From contig NZ_CP025113.1 in assembly GCF_002831585.1 (NCBI RefSeq), positions 6,029,001-6,093,000 on the forward strand: a stretch of 64,000 nt of DNA, in the 5' to 3' direction. This document shows positions 26,124-36,793 of the stretch, one piece after another (position 1 is the stretch's first letter; each line of letters opens with the position of its first letter). Below the pieces are notes generated by a model. It worked only from the letters and a program-made list of their open reading frames with translations, searched no databases and had not been told where the DNA came from. This stretch comes from Bradyrhizobium sp. SK17 (GTDB lineage Bacteria; Pseudomonadota; Alphaproteobacteria; Rhizobiales; Xanthobacteraceae). Both the position numbers and the translations under genes were made by a program.

Positions 26124-26530
26124 CTATCGCTCGCGCTTGTAGAGAAACGCGTTGTCCGGCTGCGGCATACCGATCGTCTTGTAGAACCCGATCGAGTCGG
26201 GCGCCGACAGCAGCAGGCACATCGCCTCGGGTCCGGCATGGCGCCGGGTTTCCGCGATCAGGCGCTTGCCGATGCCGTGTCCCTGATGCTGGCGATCGAC
26301 CGCGAGATCGGACAGGTAACAGCAATAGGCGAAATCCGTCAGCGCGCGCGAGACGCCGACGAGCGTGCCCGCCTTCCGCGCCGTCACGATCAGGTTGGCA
26401 TTGGCGATCATGCGCGCCATCCGGTCGGTATCCCCAGCGGACGCCGCTCGCCGAGGCCCGACTGGCGCAGCACCTCGATGAACTCGTCAACGCCGATCGA
26501 TGCTTCGCGGGCATACAGAATTTCGTCCAT
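26124..26530 (-). pseudogene. GNAT acetyltransferase interrupted by a frameshift
   Basis: Two reading frames together make one GNAT protein of about 135 residues. The first 31 residues (MDEILYAREASIGVDEFIEV, continuing to GLGERRP) start at an ATG at 26530. The rest (MARMIANANLIVTARKAGTL, then the acetyl-CoA loop QHQGHGIGKRL and GFYKTIGM) lies in the next frame and ends at 26124. Frames join cleanly if one base is missing in the CCCC run at 26432-26435 (GGGG on the coding strand). This is a homopolymer site, so sequencing error is as likely as a real mutation. No second lesion is seen; the remaining 98 codons could be translated from an internal ATG. Confidence 0.8.
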
Positions 26531-26794
26531 CACCTTAAACCTCTGCCGCAAGACCCCCAGGTCACACGCGCGAAACCATGGTGGATTGCGCCGGGTGAAT
26601 CCACCCTCGATGCGATGATGGCCACAGTTCGCCGGATTCGCGATTTTCGGGTCCGTGCCCGCCATCAACGCTTGCCAAGCCCCGGACCAAGCGGGTAGAA
26701 GGTCGCACTCGCGCGGACGCCGATTTGGCAGGCGGACCCGCTCTACCGAGATATCCAGACATCCAGCTAAGCTGTTGATTTCATGGAAAGATCT

Positions 26795-26868
26795 TGGGGA
26801 ATGGTGTAACGGTAGCACAACAGACTCTGACTCTGTTTGTCTTGGTTCGAATCCAGGTTCCCCAGCCA
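26795..26868 (+). tRNA. tRNA-Gln (CTG)
   Basis: 74 nt with 5' TGGGGAA pairing with TTCCCCA at 26858-26864, discriminator G and encoded CCA. The anticodon arm is ACAGA-CTCTGAC-TCTGT, giving anticodon CTG with U33 in place; the TTCGAATC T-loop is present. It reads CAG. The gene is flanked by non-coding sequence on both sides, including about 260 nt on the left in which I see no gene. Confidence 0.95.
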
Positions 26869-27009
26869 AACGCTTAGATTCCCATGAGGGATCAGCGACT
26901 GATCCGCCGATCGCGGAGCCCCCTCGGCAAATTTCATACACCTTCGGAATGACGTCCTGCTTCGTGAACTGCGCACAGCGGGAGTGAAACGACGGAATGG
27001 GCGCCAACG

Positions 27010-27032
27010 AAAAAGCCGCCCGAAGGCGGCTT
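27010..27032 (-). terminator. Rho-independent terminator after the PEP-CTERM gene
   Basis: On the minus strand: AAGCCGCC, loop TTCG, GGCGGCTT, then TTT. The 8-bp perfect stem with UUCG tetraloop and T-run lies 25 nt after the stop codon at 27057. Confidence 0.85.
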
Positions 27033-27056
27033 CATCGACCCGGTGTGGTGTGCGAA

Positions 27057-28016
27057 TCAGGTGAATGGCGTAATCGCGCGCCGGCGGAACGCCATAAATC
27101 CGAGACCGGCAAAGCCCAGCAGCATCATTGCCCAGGTCGACGGCTCCGGTACGCTTGGCGCGAGGCCGATCGTAATGAAACCGTCGCCCAGCGTGTTGGC
27201 CAATTCAGGCAGGTTGACGAACAAGTAGCCCTCGAACGAGTTGTTCACGAAGCTGCCGCCGCCTCCCCCGAAACCACCATAGCTCGATGTTCCGCCGCCG
27301 CCGCTATACCCGCCTCCGGCGCCGGTGCCGGCGCCGGCACCACCGCCGCCGCCAAATCCACCTGCTCCACTTATGCTGTCGCGCGGAGCGCCGCCCGCAA
27401 GCACGGGCGAACCTGTCAGCCCCTTACCGCCGCCACCCCCGCCACTGGATCCGTTGCCGGTTGCTCCGTTCCCGAGGATGCCTCCACCGCCTCCAGAGCC
27501 TCCATTGGATGCGCCGCCGTAGCCACCCGTTCCGCCCGCTCCTCCCGCACTCCCTTGGCTGACAGAGGCTGCCGTTCCATCAGGTGTCAAACTGGCATTG
27601 GTCCCATTGCCATTATACCCCGCACCGCCTCCGCCGCCGCCGACCAGCAAGACTGTTCGTGAACTGTCGATCAGGACGAACGAGCCACCACCGCCGCCGC
27701 CGCTCGATAGCGCCGATGCGCCAGCCTGGCCCACGTAGAGATCGAGGACCTCACCTGCCGTGAGATAGTACTCAGCCGAAACCGAGGCACCGAAGCCACC
27801 GTGTACGGCACTGTTGGAGGTGCCTCCGCCGCTGCCGCCGACAGCGTTGATGAGATATTGGCCCGTTTGACCGACCGTGCACTGAACTCCCCCGCCGGTC
27901 GCCGAGAACGTTCCCCCACACACAGCCGCGGATGCATGATCTGCAAAGGCCATCGTCAACCCCAGTGCGATCATGGTCGACCGTGCAGTCATTTTGAATG
28001 CGAGTCTGAAAACCAT
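27057..28016 (-). CDS. Glycine-rich PEP-CTERM (PEPxxWA) surface protein
   Basis: 319 residues. Signal peptide (MIALGLTMAFADHASAA), then a long Gly/Ser-rich body with repeated GGGGG blocks. The C-terminal sorting signal has VPEPSTWAMMLLGF, a hydrophobic helix and a terminal FRRR cluster. The sorting type is PEPxxWA-CTERM, processed by an exosortase and probably displayed or secreted. AGGAAGG precedes the ATG, and a strong terminator follows the stop. No exosortase gene is in the window. The glycine-rich body looks like a structural or matrix protein; function unknown. Base composition differs from neighbours because of the Gly codons. Confidence 0.85.
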   Translation of the reverse strand: MVFRLAFKMTARSTMIALGLTMAFADHASAAVCGGTFSATGGGVQCTVGQTGQYLINAVGGSGGGTSNSAVHGGFGASVSAEYYLTAGEVLDLYVGQAGASALSSGGGGGGSFVLIDSSRTVLLVGGGGGGAGYNGNGTNASLTPDGTAASVSQGSAGGAGGTGGYGGASNGGSGGGGGILGNGATGNGSSGGGGGGKGLTGSPVLAGGAPRDSISGAGGFGGGGGAGAGTGAGGGYSGGGGTSSYGGFGGGGGSFVNNSFEGYLFVNLPELANTLGDGFITIGLAPSVPEPSTWAMMLLGFAGLGFMAFRRRAITPFT

Positions 28017-28204
28017 TTAAGTGCCTTCCTGTTTCCAAAAAATTCCGAGTGCCGTGGCAACGACGTGGCTGACGGCAGCGCAGCGTAGCCCGGCACTATT
28101 CAGCGGCGATCTCAGCGGAGTTCAACACCGACGAAGCGTGTTGGGACTGGCAGGTAAAAAAATGAGACAGACCGGCAGTTCGCAGCCGGAGCACCAGACG
28201 GTGG

Positions 28205-29341
28205 GTGCAAGTCCGATCTCGGCTCCGGCGCGTCGCATTGATCGGCGGCCGTTGCTTCGGCTATGACATAGCCTTTCCAGTTCGCCCAAGGGGGCTGCCT
28301 TTGTCCGCAAAGCCCGTTCCGTGCATCGATTGCTTTGGGATGCATTTCCCTGAGACCGACGCCGGCAGTGTCGCCGCATACCGCAAGATGATGCGGCCAG
28401 TGTTCGACTTCGAGATTCCGAACCCCGCCGAACGAGCGCCGTTCTGGTCGGAGGCGGAGGTCTTCTGCCTGCCCGACGTCACGGTATCGCGCACCAAGAG
28501 CTCTGCCTGCCGCTTCACGCGCAGCCTCGCGACGATCGCGCAATCGGCCAACGACCAGATCCTGGTGGTTTGCTACACCAGCGGCCACTTCGTCCTCAAA
28601 ACGACCGGCACGAGAAAGCGCGTCAACAAGGGCGAGCTGGCGTTCATCGACCTCTCGCAGGAGACGGTGATCGAAGCGCCTGCCGTCGAGAACATCAGCC
28701 TGGCGGTCTCCCGGCACAAGCTCGAAGCGCTGTGTCCGCTGCTCGAGATCGCCCATGGCTTGGTGCTCGCGCCTGGAGCGTTGACGCGCGTCCTGCTTGG
28801 TTTGATGGAGGACAGCATGGCGATCGGCCCGGCGATGAAGCAGGTCGAGGCACGTCCGATCGCGGATGCGATCATCCAGATGGTTGCCGCATGCCTGGAG
28901 ACCTTGTCGCGAGACCACGTCAGTGCGAATGCCGGCGGCGGCGCCTCGCTCGTCGCCATGAAGGCCACGATCGAGCGACGCCTTGCCGAGCCGTCGCTCG
29001 GGCCGAAGACGCTCCTCGACGAGTTCGGCGTGACCCGCTCGACGCTCTATCGCGCATTCGAGCCGCTCGGCGGAGTGAGCGCCTACATCATGGAGCGGCG
29101 GCTGCGCTACGCATTCCGCCGCATGACCGATCCACTGATGCCGCGCCCACGGATCTCACAGCTCGCATTCGAGTTCGGATTCAGTCACCCTTCCGCGTTC
29201 ACGCGGGCGTTCAAGACATATTTCGGCCTGTCGCCGAAGAACGTTCGCGCGCTCGCCGTCAAGCCGGAGCTGGATAATGTGCCGTTCATGGCCTCGCCTG
29301 AAGCCCAGCGCTATCTGCGTCCGATCAAAGCGACGATATGA
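28205..29341 (+). CDS. AraC-family transcriptional regulator
   Basis: Up to 378 residues. The N-terminal half resembles the AraC-binding-like domain (VSRTKSSACRFTRSLATIAQ and later GELAFIDLSQETVIEA). The C-terminal DNA-binding domain has GPKTLLDEFGVTRSTLYRAF for the first helix-turn-helix and ISQLAFEFGFSHPSAFTRAF for the second. The start is uncertain: GTG at 28205 has GGAG 9 nt upstream, while ATG at 28340 would be 333 residues and closer to the domain edge. Divergent from the PEP-CTERM gene across 188 bp, so it may regulate that gene. Target not proven. Confidence 0.82.
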   Translation: MQVRSRLRRVALIGGRCFGYDIAFPVRPRGLPLSAKPVPCIDCFGMHFPETDAGSVAAYRKMMRPVFDFEIPNPAERAPFWSEAEVFCLPDVTVSRTKSSACRFTRSLATIAQSANDQILVVCYTSGHFVLKTTGTRKRVNKGELAFIDLSQETVIEAPAVENISLAVSRHKLEALCPLLEIAHGLVLAPGALTRVLLGLMEDSMAIGPAMKQVEARPIADAIIQMVAACLETLSRDHVSANAGGGASLVAMKATIERRLAEPSLGPKTLLDEFGVTRSTLYRAFEPLGGVSAYIMERRLRYAFRRMTDPLMPRPRISQLAFEFGFSHPSAFTRAFKTYFGLSPKNVRALAVKPELDNVPFMASPEAQRYLRPIKATI

Positions 29342-29416
29342 CGTCGGTGCCAGGTTGCGGCGCGTCCGCCGTTGTGACGGCGGCGCGCCGGACTGGTTGG
29401 TCGGACCCTGACGGGC

Positions 29417-31912
29417 TCAGTACAGCCCGCCCGTTCCCGACCGCATCACGGCGCGATCCGCGTCCGGCGAAATGCCGGCCTGGGTGCCGTCGATGACATC
29501 GGTGCCCGGGACCATGTTGTTGTCATAGACCGGCGGTGCCTGGCCCGGCTTGAAGGCTTCGAGCACCACGCCCCGGTTCTGGCCCGGCGCGGCACGCAGG
29601 CCGGTCTTGGCATCGACCAGCACCAGGCGGATGCCGACCGGCTGCTTGAACGGGGTCGCCGGCTTGTCGGCCAGCGCGAGCTTCAGGAAGTCGCGCGCGA
29701 TCGGCGCCGCGGTCCGGCCGGCCTGCGCGGTGCGGCCGAGCGAACGCGGCTTGTCATAGCCGACATAGAGCCCGACCACGAGATCCGGCGAGAAGCCGAC
29801 GAACCAGAGGTCCTTGGCCTCGTTCGAGGTGCCGGTCTTGCCGGCGAGCGGCTTGCCGACCTCCTTCAGCGCGGTGCCGGTGCCGGCCTGGATCACGCCT
29901 TCCATCAGCGAGGTGATCTGATAGGCCGTCATGGCGTCCAGCACCTGCTCGCGGTGGTCGATCAGTTGCGGCTCGGGCTGGTTCTTCCAGCCTTCCGGCG
30001 CATCGCAGCCGCGGCATTCGCGCTGGTCGTGCTTGAAGATGGTGTGGCCGTAGCGATCCTGGATGCGGTCGATCAGGGTCGGCTTCACGCGACGGCCGCC
30101 ATTGGCGATCATCGAATAGGCCGTCGCCATCCGCATCACCGTGGTCTCGCCGGCGCCGAGCGCATAGGCGAGGTAGTTCGGCAGTTCGTCATAGACGCCG
30201 AAGCGCTTGGCGTACTCGCCGATCAGCGGCATGCCGATCTCCTGCGCGAGCCGCACCGTCACGGTGTTGAGCGACAGCCGCAGCGCGTTGCGCAGCGTGA
30301 CCTGGCCCTGATATTTGCCGGTCGAGAAGTTCTCCGGACGCCAGATGTTGCCCTGCCCCTGGTCGATCTCGATCGGGCCGTCGATCATCACCGTCGATCC
30401 GGTGTAGCCGTTGTCGAGCGCCGACGAATAGACGATCGGCTTGAAGGTCGAACCGGGCTGCCGGTAGGCCTGCGTCGCGCGGTTGAACTGGCTCTGGTCG
30501 AACGAGAAGCCGCCGACCATCGCGAGCACGCGGCCGGTGTGCGGATCCATCGCCACCATCGCGCCCGACAGTTCTGGGACCTGGCGCAGCCGGTACTGGC
30601 CCTCGACGGGCTTGCCGTCCTTGGAGAACAGCGGATCGGCGTAGATCACGTCGCCGGGCTGCAACACCTGCGCCACCGCGGTCGGCGTCTTGCCCTTGTA
30701 CGGGCCGGACGTTGCCCTCGCCCACCGCACGCCTTCCAGCGTGACGATGCCGGTTTCGCGCTGCTTGCTGATGGCGCCACCCAGTTCGCGGCCGGGCTGG
30801 AAGCCGATCCGCGCCGACTGGTCGTTGCTCTCCAGCACCACCGCCATTCGCCACGGCGAGATGTCGGAGAGCGACTTGACCTCGGCGAGCGGCACGCCCC
30901 AGTCGCCGGTCAGGCTGAGCTTCTGGATCGCGCCGCGATAGCCCTGCTGCTCGTCATAGTTCACGAGCCCCGCCACCATGGTCTTGCGCGCCATCACCTG
31001 GATCTTGGGATCGAGTGTGGTGCGGACCGACAGGCCGCCTTCGTAAAGCTTCTTCTCGCCATAGCGTTCGAAGATGTCGCGGCGGACCTCTTCGGAGAAA
31101 TACTCGCCGGCGAAGGTATGCGCGCCGCTGCTGCGATTGGTGACGACCAGTGGATCCTTGCGCGCCTTGTCGGCGTCGGCGGCGGTGATCCAGCCGTTCT
31201 CCTGCAGGCGATCGATCACATAGTTGCGCCGCTCGACGGCGCGCGCATGGTTGCGCACCGGATGCAGGCTCGCCGGCATTTTCGGCAACGCCGCCAGATA
31301 CGCCGCCTCTGCGACCGTCAGTTCGTTGACCGATTTGTCGAAATAGACCAGCGAGGCCGCCGCGATGCCGTACGCACCGAGTCCGAGATAGATTTCGTTG
31401 AGGTAGAGCTCGAGGATCTTGTCCTTGGAATAGGCCCGCTCGATTCGCATCGCCAGCAGGGCTTCCTTGATCTTGCGCGAGAACGACACCTCGTTGGTCA
31501 GCAGGAAGTTCTTGGCGACCTGCTGGGTGATGGTGGAGGCGCCCTGCGGGCGGCGGTTGGAACCGAAGTTCTGGATGTAGGCGACGCCGGCGCGCGCCAT
31601 GCCGGTGTAGTCGACGCCGCCATGCTCGTAGAAATTCTTGTCCTCGGCCGCCAGGAAGGCGTTGATCACGAGCTTCGGCACCGCCTGGATCGGCAGGTAC
31701 AGCCGGCGCTCCTTGGCATATTCGCCGAGCAACGAGCCGTCGGCCGCGTGCACGCGCGTCATCACCGGCGGCTCGTAGTTCTGGAGCTGCGAATAGTCGG
31801 GCAGGTCCTTGGAAAAATGCCAGAACAACCCCGCCACCGCGGCCAGACCGGCCAGGAACATGATGGTTCCCGCGGTGAACAGGAACCCGAAGAACCGCAA
31901 CAGAAATTTCAT
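29417..31912 (-). CDS. mrcA: Penicillin-binding protein 1A (bifunctional murein polymerase)
   Basis: 831 residues. N-terminal membrane anchor (7-31); glycosyltransferase domain with AAEDKNFYEHGGVDYTGMAR (catalytic Glu90); and STITQQVAKNFLL and RKIKEALLAMRIE motifs. The linker/OB domain precedes a transpeptidase domain with STFK (catalytic Ser), SLN and KTG (AGKTGTSNEAKDLWFVGFS). All three active-site motifs are intact. It polymerises and cross-links peptidoglycan in the periplasm. Stands alone with 458 nt of non-coding sequence upstream. mrcA/ponA are both in use as names. Confidence 0.95.
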   Translation of the reverse strand: MKFLLRFFGFLFTAGTIMFLAGLAAVAGLFWHFSKDLPDYSQLQNYEPPVMTRVHAADGSLLGEYAKERRLYLPIQAVPKLVINAFLAAEDKNFYEHGGVDYTGMARAGVAYIQNFGSNRRPQGASTITQQVAKNFLLTNEVSFSRKIKEALLAMRIERAYSKDKILELYLNEIYLGLGAYGIAAASLVYFDKSVNELTVAEAAYLAALPKMPASLHPVRNHARAVERRNYVIDRLQENGWITAADADKARKDPLVVTNRSSGAHTFAGEYFSEEVRRDIFERYGEKKLYEGGLSVRTTLDPKIQVMARKTMVAGLVNYDEQQGYRGAIQKLSLTGDWGVPLAEVKSLSDISPWRMAVVLESNDQSARIGFQPGRELGGAISKQRETGIVTLEGVRWARATSGPYKGKTPTAVAQVLQPGDVIYADPLFSKDGKPVEGQYRLRQVPELSGAMVAMDPHTGRVLAMVGGFSFDQSQFNRATQAYRQPGSTFKPIVYSSALDNGYTGSTVMIDGPIEIDQGQGNIWRPENFSTGKYQGQVTLRNALRLSLNTVTVRLAQEIGMPLIGEYAKRFGVYDELPNYLAYALGAGETTVMRMATAYSMIANGGRRVKPTLIDRIQDRYGHTIFKHDQRECRGCDAPEGWKNQPEPQLIDHREQVLDAMTAYQITSLMEGVIQAGTGTALKEVGKPLAGKTGTSNEAKDLWFVGFSPDLVVGLYVGYDKPRSLGRTAQAGRTAAPIARDFLKLALADKPATPFKQPVGIRLVLVDAKTGLRAAPGQNRGVVLEAFKPGQAPPVYDNNMVPGTDVIDGTQAGISPDADRAVMRSGTGGLY

Positions 31913-32370
31913 TCGACCAGATTTCCGTGGCGAATACGCCGCTCATTCTGAGCCAGCTGCCTGCCACTTAGGCGGTCCGGTATATCGGTCGCTCCCCGGA
32001 CCTGCAATTCGACGCAGGAGAATTTAAGCAAGCCAAACGTCAAACTTATGCCATAGAGCCGGGCTTCGCCGCACGACCAAATCAGCGCGATGCGACGAGG
32101 GCGATACATCCATCCCCTCGGGAACCCAGCTTCTCGATTCGCGCATCTGTCGGATCGTCTGCCTGACTCCAATCGCCGCATTTGCGCAGCGGCTGAGTTG
32201 CGAAACAAAAGCGCGGCTTCGAATCTCGGTCTCACTACCCGGCTGCCGCTATGAGCGGCGCTGCGGCAGAAAGCGGTGGACAGCCGCTAGCGCCACGCCA
32301 CGCTAATGGTTTGTTAACTATAACTACTGCAGGTTGTTGGCATACGCTGACTCGCGACGGGCTGAATACC
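31913..32370. other. 458-bp gene-free interval with a possible CtrA site
   Basis: No supportable coding region lies between the PBP1A start and the coiled-coil gene. The right end is AT-rich and carries the possible CtrA box described separately. Promoters for both divergent genes must lie here. I see no clear hairpin terminator, RNA gene or repeat in the rest. Confidence 0.5.
32303..32318 (+). promoter_or_regulatory. Candidate CtrA-binding site
   Basis: CTAA-N7-TTAAC, one mismatch from the TTAA-N7-TTAA(C) consensus of the cell-cycle regulator CtrA. It lies 53 nt before the start of the coiled-coil gene in an AT-rich patch. Single-site match, so tentative. Confidence 0.35.
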
Positions 32371-32802
32371 ATGGCACTGCGCGGATTTAGACGGCCTTTT
32401 ACGGCCGACCAGAATGTTCTCGGCTTCCCAAGACCGCCGACATCGGCGGCGGGCGCCGAGGCCTTGGACCTCGTCTATCAGGCGGCGGACATGTTCCGTC
32501 TCATCGAGGACAGGGCCCGCGCCAGCGAGGCGCGCGCCGAGGCCGCCGAACAGGCCCAGCTCGAGATCATCGCCGTCACCGAGCGCAAGCTGAGGGACGC
32601 GTCCCGGGCGCTCGAAGAGGCCCGACGGCGGATCGAATCGCAGCAGGAGCAACTCGATGCGATCGAATACCGGGCCCAGGCCGCCGAAGCCGAGGCGCGG
32701 GAGGCCAAGCAGTCGCTCGCCCTGGTCGAGGACGCGATCCGCCGCCGCCTGCTGCTGACGAGCGGGCAGGATGGTGACGGCAGGTCGACCGCCATCGCCT
32801 GA
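32371..32802 (+). CDS. Coiled-coil hypothetical protein
   Basis: 143 residues. A short basic N-terminus (MALRGFRRPFTADQNVLGFP) is followed by an Ala/Glu/Arg-rich heptad region from about residue 35 to 125 (RASEARAEAAEQAQLEIIAV, then RRIESQQEQLDAIEYRAQAA), predicted as a long coiled coil. No signal peptide or membrane segment. The ATG at 32371 is preferred over one at 32251 because the 40 extra residues look like upstream non-coding sequence. The SD is weak. Function unknown; a structural or scaffold role is possible. Confidence 0.65.
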   Translation: MALRGFRRPFTADQNVLGFPRPPTSAAGAEALDLVYQAADMFRLIEDRARASEARAEAAEQAQLEIIAVTERKLRDASRALEEARRRIESQQEQLDAIEYRAQAAEAEAREAKQSLALVEDAIRRRLLLTSGQDGDGRSTAIA

Positions 32803-32886
32803 CGCGAGAATGACCTGACAGGCACAGCCGCACCGCGGCGGCCTCTTTGATCGCGCCGTACAGTCCTGCGACGTCCCCCACCACAA

Positions 32887-34623
32887 TCAGTAGCCGGCGG
32901 CGAGCCCCGAATTGCGGCGCGGGTCGTTCGCGCCATAGAAGCGGTTGCCGCCGACCGGCTTGCCGCCCAGCGACGGTGCGCCGATGATGATCACGGCGAG
33001 ATGGTTGGCCGGCTGCGGCGGTCCGAAGGTGTGGCCCATGCCCTCGAGGATCTTCCGTGTGTCCGGCGACAACGCAAAATCCTCGACATTGGTCGCTTCC
33101 GGCAGCCATTGCTGATGGAACCGCGGCATGTCGACGGCCTCCTGCGCATTCATGCCGTAGTCGATGGCATTGATCATCGTCAGCAGCACGGCCGTGATGA
33201 TCCGGCTGCCGCCCGGCGTGCCCAGCACCATGACCGGCTTGCCGTCCTTCGAGACGATCGTCGGGCTCATCGAGGACAGCGGCCGCTTGCCGGGACCGAT
33301 CGAATTGGCTTCACCTTGCACCAGGCCGTACAGGTTCGGCACGCCGACCTTGGCGGTGAAGTCGTCCATCTCGTCGTTCAGCAGCACGCCGGTCTTGGCC
33401 GCCGTCACCTTGGCACCGAACCAGTCGTTCAGCGTGTAAGTCACCGACACCGCGTTGCCGTCCTTGTCGGCGATCGAATAATGCGTGGTGTTGCTGCCTT
33501 CATGCGGTGGAACGCCGGGCTTGATCTCCTTGGACACGCCGGCCCTGGCAGGGTCGATCACGGCACGGATCTTCGCGGCGTAGTTCTTGTCGAGCAGCCG
33601 CTCGAGCGGGTTCTTCACGAAGTCGGGATCGCCGAGATAACTGTTGCGGTCCACATAGGCGTGGCGCATCGCCTCGATCTGGTAATGCACCGCCTGCGCG
33701 GAATGATAGCCGAGCTCCCTGAGCGGATAACCTTCGAGGATGTTGAGCATCTCGCAGATCACCACACCGCCCGAGCTCGGCGGCGGCGCCGAGACCACGT
33801 GATAGCCGCGGTAGTCGCATTCGACCGGCGCCAGCTCGCGGACCTTGTAATTGTCGAGGTCCTCCTGCGTGAGCAGGCCCTTGCCGGCCTGGCTCGAGGC
33901 GACGATCGCCGCCCCCACCCAGCCCTTGTAGAAGCCGTCGGTGCCGCGCTTGCTGATCTCGCGCAGGGTTTCGGCCAGATCGTGCTGCACCAGCCGGTCG
34001 CCGACCACGAACGGCTTGCCGTTGTTGAGGAAGATCGCGGCTGACGCCGGATCCTCGCGGAGATCGTCGATCGACGAGTCCAGCATCTGGACGTCGCCGC
34101 GATCGAGCACGAAGCCGTCCTCCGCGAGTTGCAGCGCCGGCGCGATCACGTCCGCGCGCTTCATCGTGCCGTATTTCTCGCGCGCATATTCCATGCCAGC
34201 CACCGAGCCCGGCACGCCGACGGCAAGGTGCCCCTTGGTCGAGAGTCCCTTGATGACGTTGCCGTCCTTATCGAGATACATGTTGGCGGTGGCGCCCTTC
34301 GGCGCGGTTTCGCGGAAATCCAGGAAGGTCTTGCGGCCGTCGGCGAGCTCGATCGTCATGAATCCGCCGCCGCCGAGATTGCCGGCCGCCGGATGGGCCA
34401 CGGCGAGCGCATATCCCACCGCGACCGCCGCATCGACCGCGTTGCCGCCGCGCTTCAGCACCTCCACGCCGACCTGCGTTGCCAGATGCTGCGCGGACAC
34501 CACCATGCCGTTCTCGGCCGCGACGGGTGCAACCGACGCCGCCTGACCGGGCGCCGCCCCCGTCACGGCGAACGAGAGGATCGCAGCGGCCATCCATCGC
34601 GCGCGCATCGTTGAATTTTGCAT
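32887..34623 (-). CDS. ggt: Gamma-glutamyltransferase
   Basis: 578 residues with signal peptide (AAAILSFAVTGAAPGQAAS). Autoprocessing nucleophile Thr379 is in GSNTTHYSIADKDGNAVSVT; substrate-binding signatures are RPLSSMSPTIV and GTPGGSRII; the large-subunit Arg-region FRETAPKGA is present. The precursor splits into a large (to about 378) and a small subunit. It acts in the periplasm on glutathione and other gamma-glutamyl compounds. GGGAG precedes the ATG. The next gene on the same strand upstream is an amino acid permease, and import of released amino acids is plausible but unproven. Confidence 0.95.
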   Translation of the reverse strand: MQNSTMRARWMAAAILSFAVTGAAPGQAASVAPVAAENGMVVSAQHLATQVGVEVLKRGGNAVDAAVAVGYALAVAHPAAGNLGGGGFMTIELADGRKTFLDFRETAPKGATANMYLDKDGNVIKGLSTKGHLAVGVPGSVAGMEYAREKYGTMKRADVIAPALQLAEDGFVLDRGDVQMLDSSIDDLREDPASAAIFLNNGKPFVVGDRLVQHDLAETLREISKRGTDGFYKGWVGAAIVASSQAGKGLLTQEDLDNYKVRELAPVECDYRGYHVVSAPPPSSGGVVICEMLNILEGYPLRELGYHSAQAVHYQIEAMRHAYVDRNSYLGDPDFVKNPLERLLDKNYAAKIRAVIDPARAGVSKEIKPGVPPHEGSNTTHYSIADKDGNAVSVTYTLNDWFGAKVTAAKTGVLLNDEMDDFTAKVGVPNLYGLVQGEANSIGPGKRPLSSMSPTIVSKDGKPVMVLGTPGGSRIITAVLLTMINAIDYGMNAQEAVDMPRFHQQWLPEATNVEDFALSPDTRKILEGMGHTFGPPQPANHLAVIIIGAPSLGGKPVGGNRFYGANDPRRNSGLAAGY

Positions 34624-34706
34624 GGAAGACTCCCAGGAAACACCGGCTTGTCGCGGCCTGCAACGCGATCTCCGCGCGCAAACCTAGCAGGCCGCACGCG
34701 GACGCA

Positions 34707-36218
<1,512 letters not shown>

Positions 36219-36349
36219 GCCGTCTGCCTCCGCCGCCGGGTCCGGTGGGACCCGATCCGATCGGCAGACTATAGCGCGCCTGGCGGGCGGTCATTCGCGC
36301 TCCGGGCGGTGGCCGGCGCCCTTATCCACCGCCAAGCACGGCGAAGGAG

Positions 36350-36655
36350 CTATTGGCAGGAATGACGGCGCCCGTCGCGTCCACGGAATGTACCGGATGC
36401 GGCATCGAACGAACGGTAGCGCGCGCAAGAGGACGACGGCGCCGGCGGCATGGCGCCGTAGGCGTTCGCCGGATTGCTGCTGCGTTGTGCCGCGGCCTGG
36501 GCCTCGCCCCATGGCGTCAGCGCGCCGCCGTTCAAGGCGCTGCGCCCGGGGTTCTGAGCCTCGAGCATCGCGGGCTCCGAAACCTGGGCAACGACCGGCG
36601 ACAGGGTCATCCCCGCGAGTACCACAGCGGCTGCAATCGCCCTCAATCCGGACAT
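36350..36655 (-). CDS. BA14K-like secreted small protein
   Basis: 101 residues. Signal peptide (LRAIAAAVVLAGMTLSPVVAQ) followed by a mature part ending CARYRSFDAASGTFRGRDGRRHSCQ, the hallmark of the BA14K family (C-x-x-R-F/Y-R-S-x-D-x-x-S-G-T-F-x-x-x-D-G-x-R-x-x-C). ATG at 36655 is supported by AGGAGAGG 6 nt upstream. The family includes the Brucella 14-kDa immunoreactive protein; probable periplasmic or outer-membrane localisation. Two Cys probably form one disulfide. Not obviously linked to its neighbours. Confidence 0.8.
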   Translation of the reverse strand: MSGLRAIAAAVVLAGMTLSPVVAQVSEPAMLEAQNPGRSALNGGALTPWGEAQAAAQRSSNPANAYGAMPPAPSSSCARYRSFDAASGTFRGRDGRRHSCQ

Positions 36656-36793
36656 GCGACCTCTCCTATCGATCAATGAAAACATGTCAAAGGTCGGCTG
36701 CGCCGCCCCACGCCCGATATGGTGACGGCAGCCTTCAGCGCACAGGGGCCTCGGCGTCACGATGCTGCGAGCGAGGCAGCGGTGGTGTCACGC

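Noticed and set aside
26531..26794. Open frame upstream of the acetyltransferase fused to its N-terminus
   Set aside because: It runs backward through the tRNA gene and has no family resemblance; only the 31-residue end is the real GNAT start.
29954..31951. Long open frame antisense to PBP1A
   Set aside because: Composition of a codon-bias artefact; PBP1A on the other strand has all catalytic motifs.
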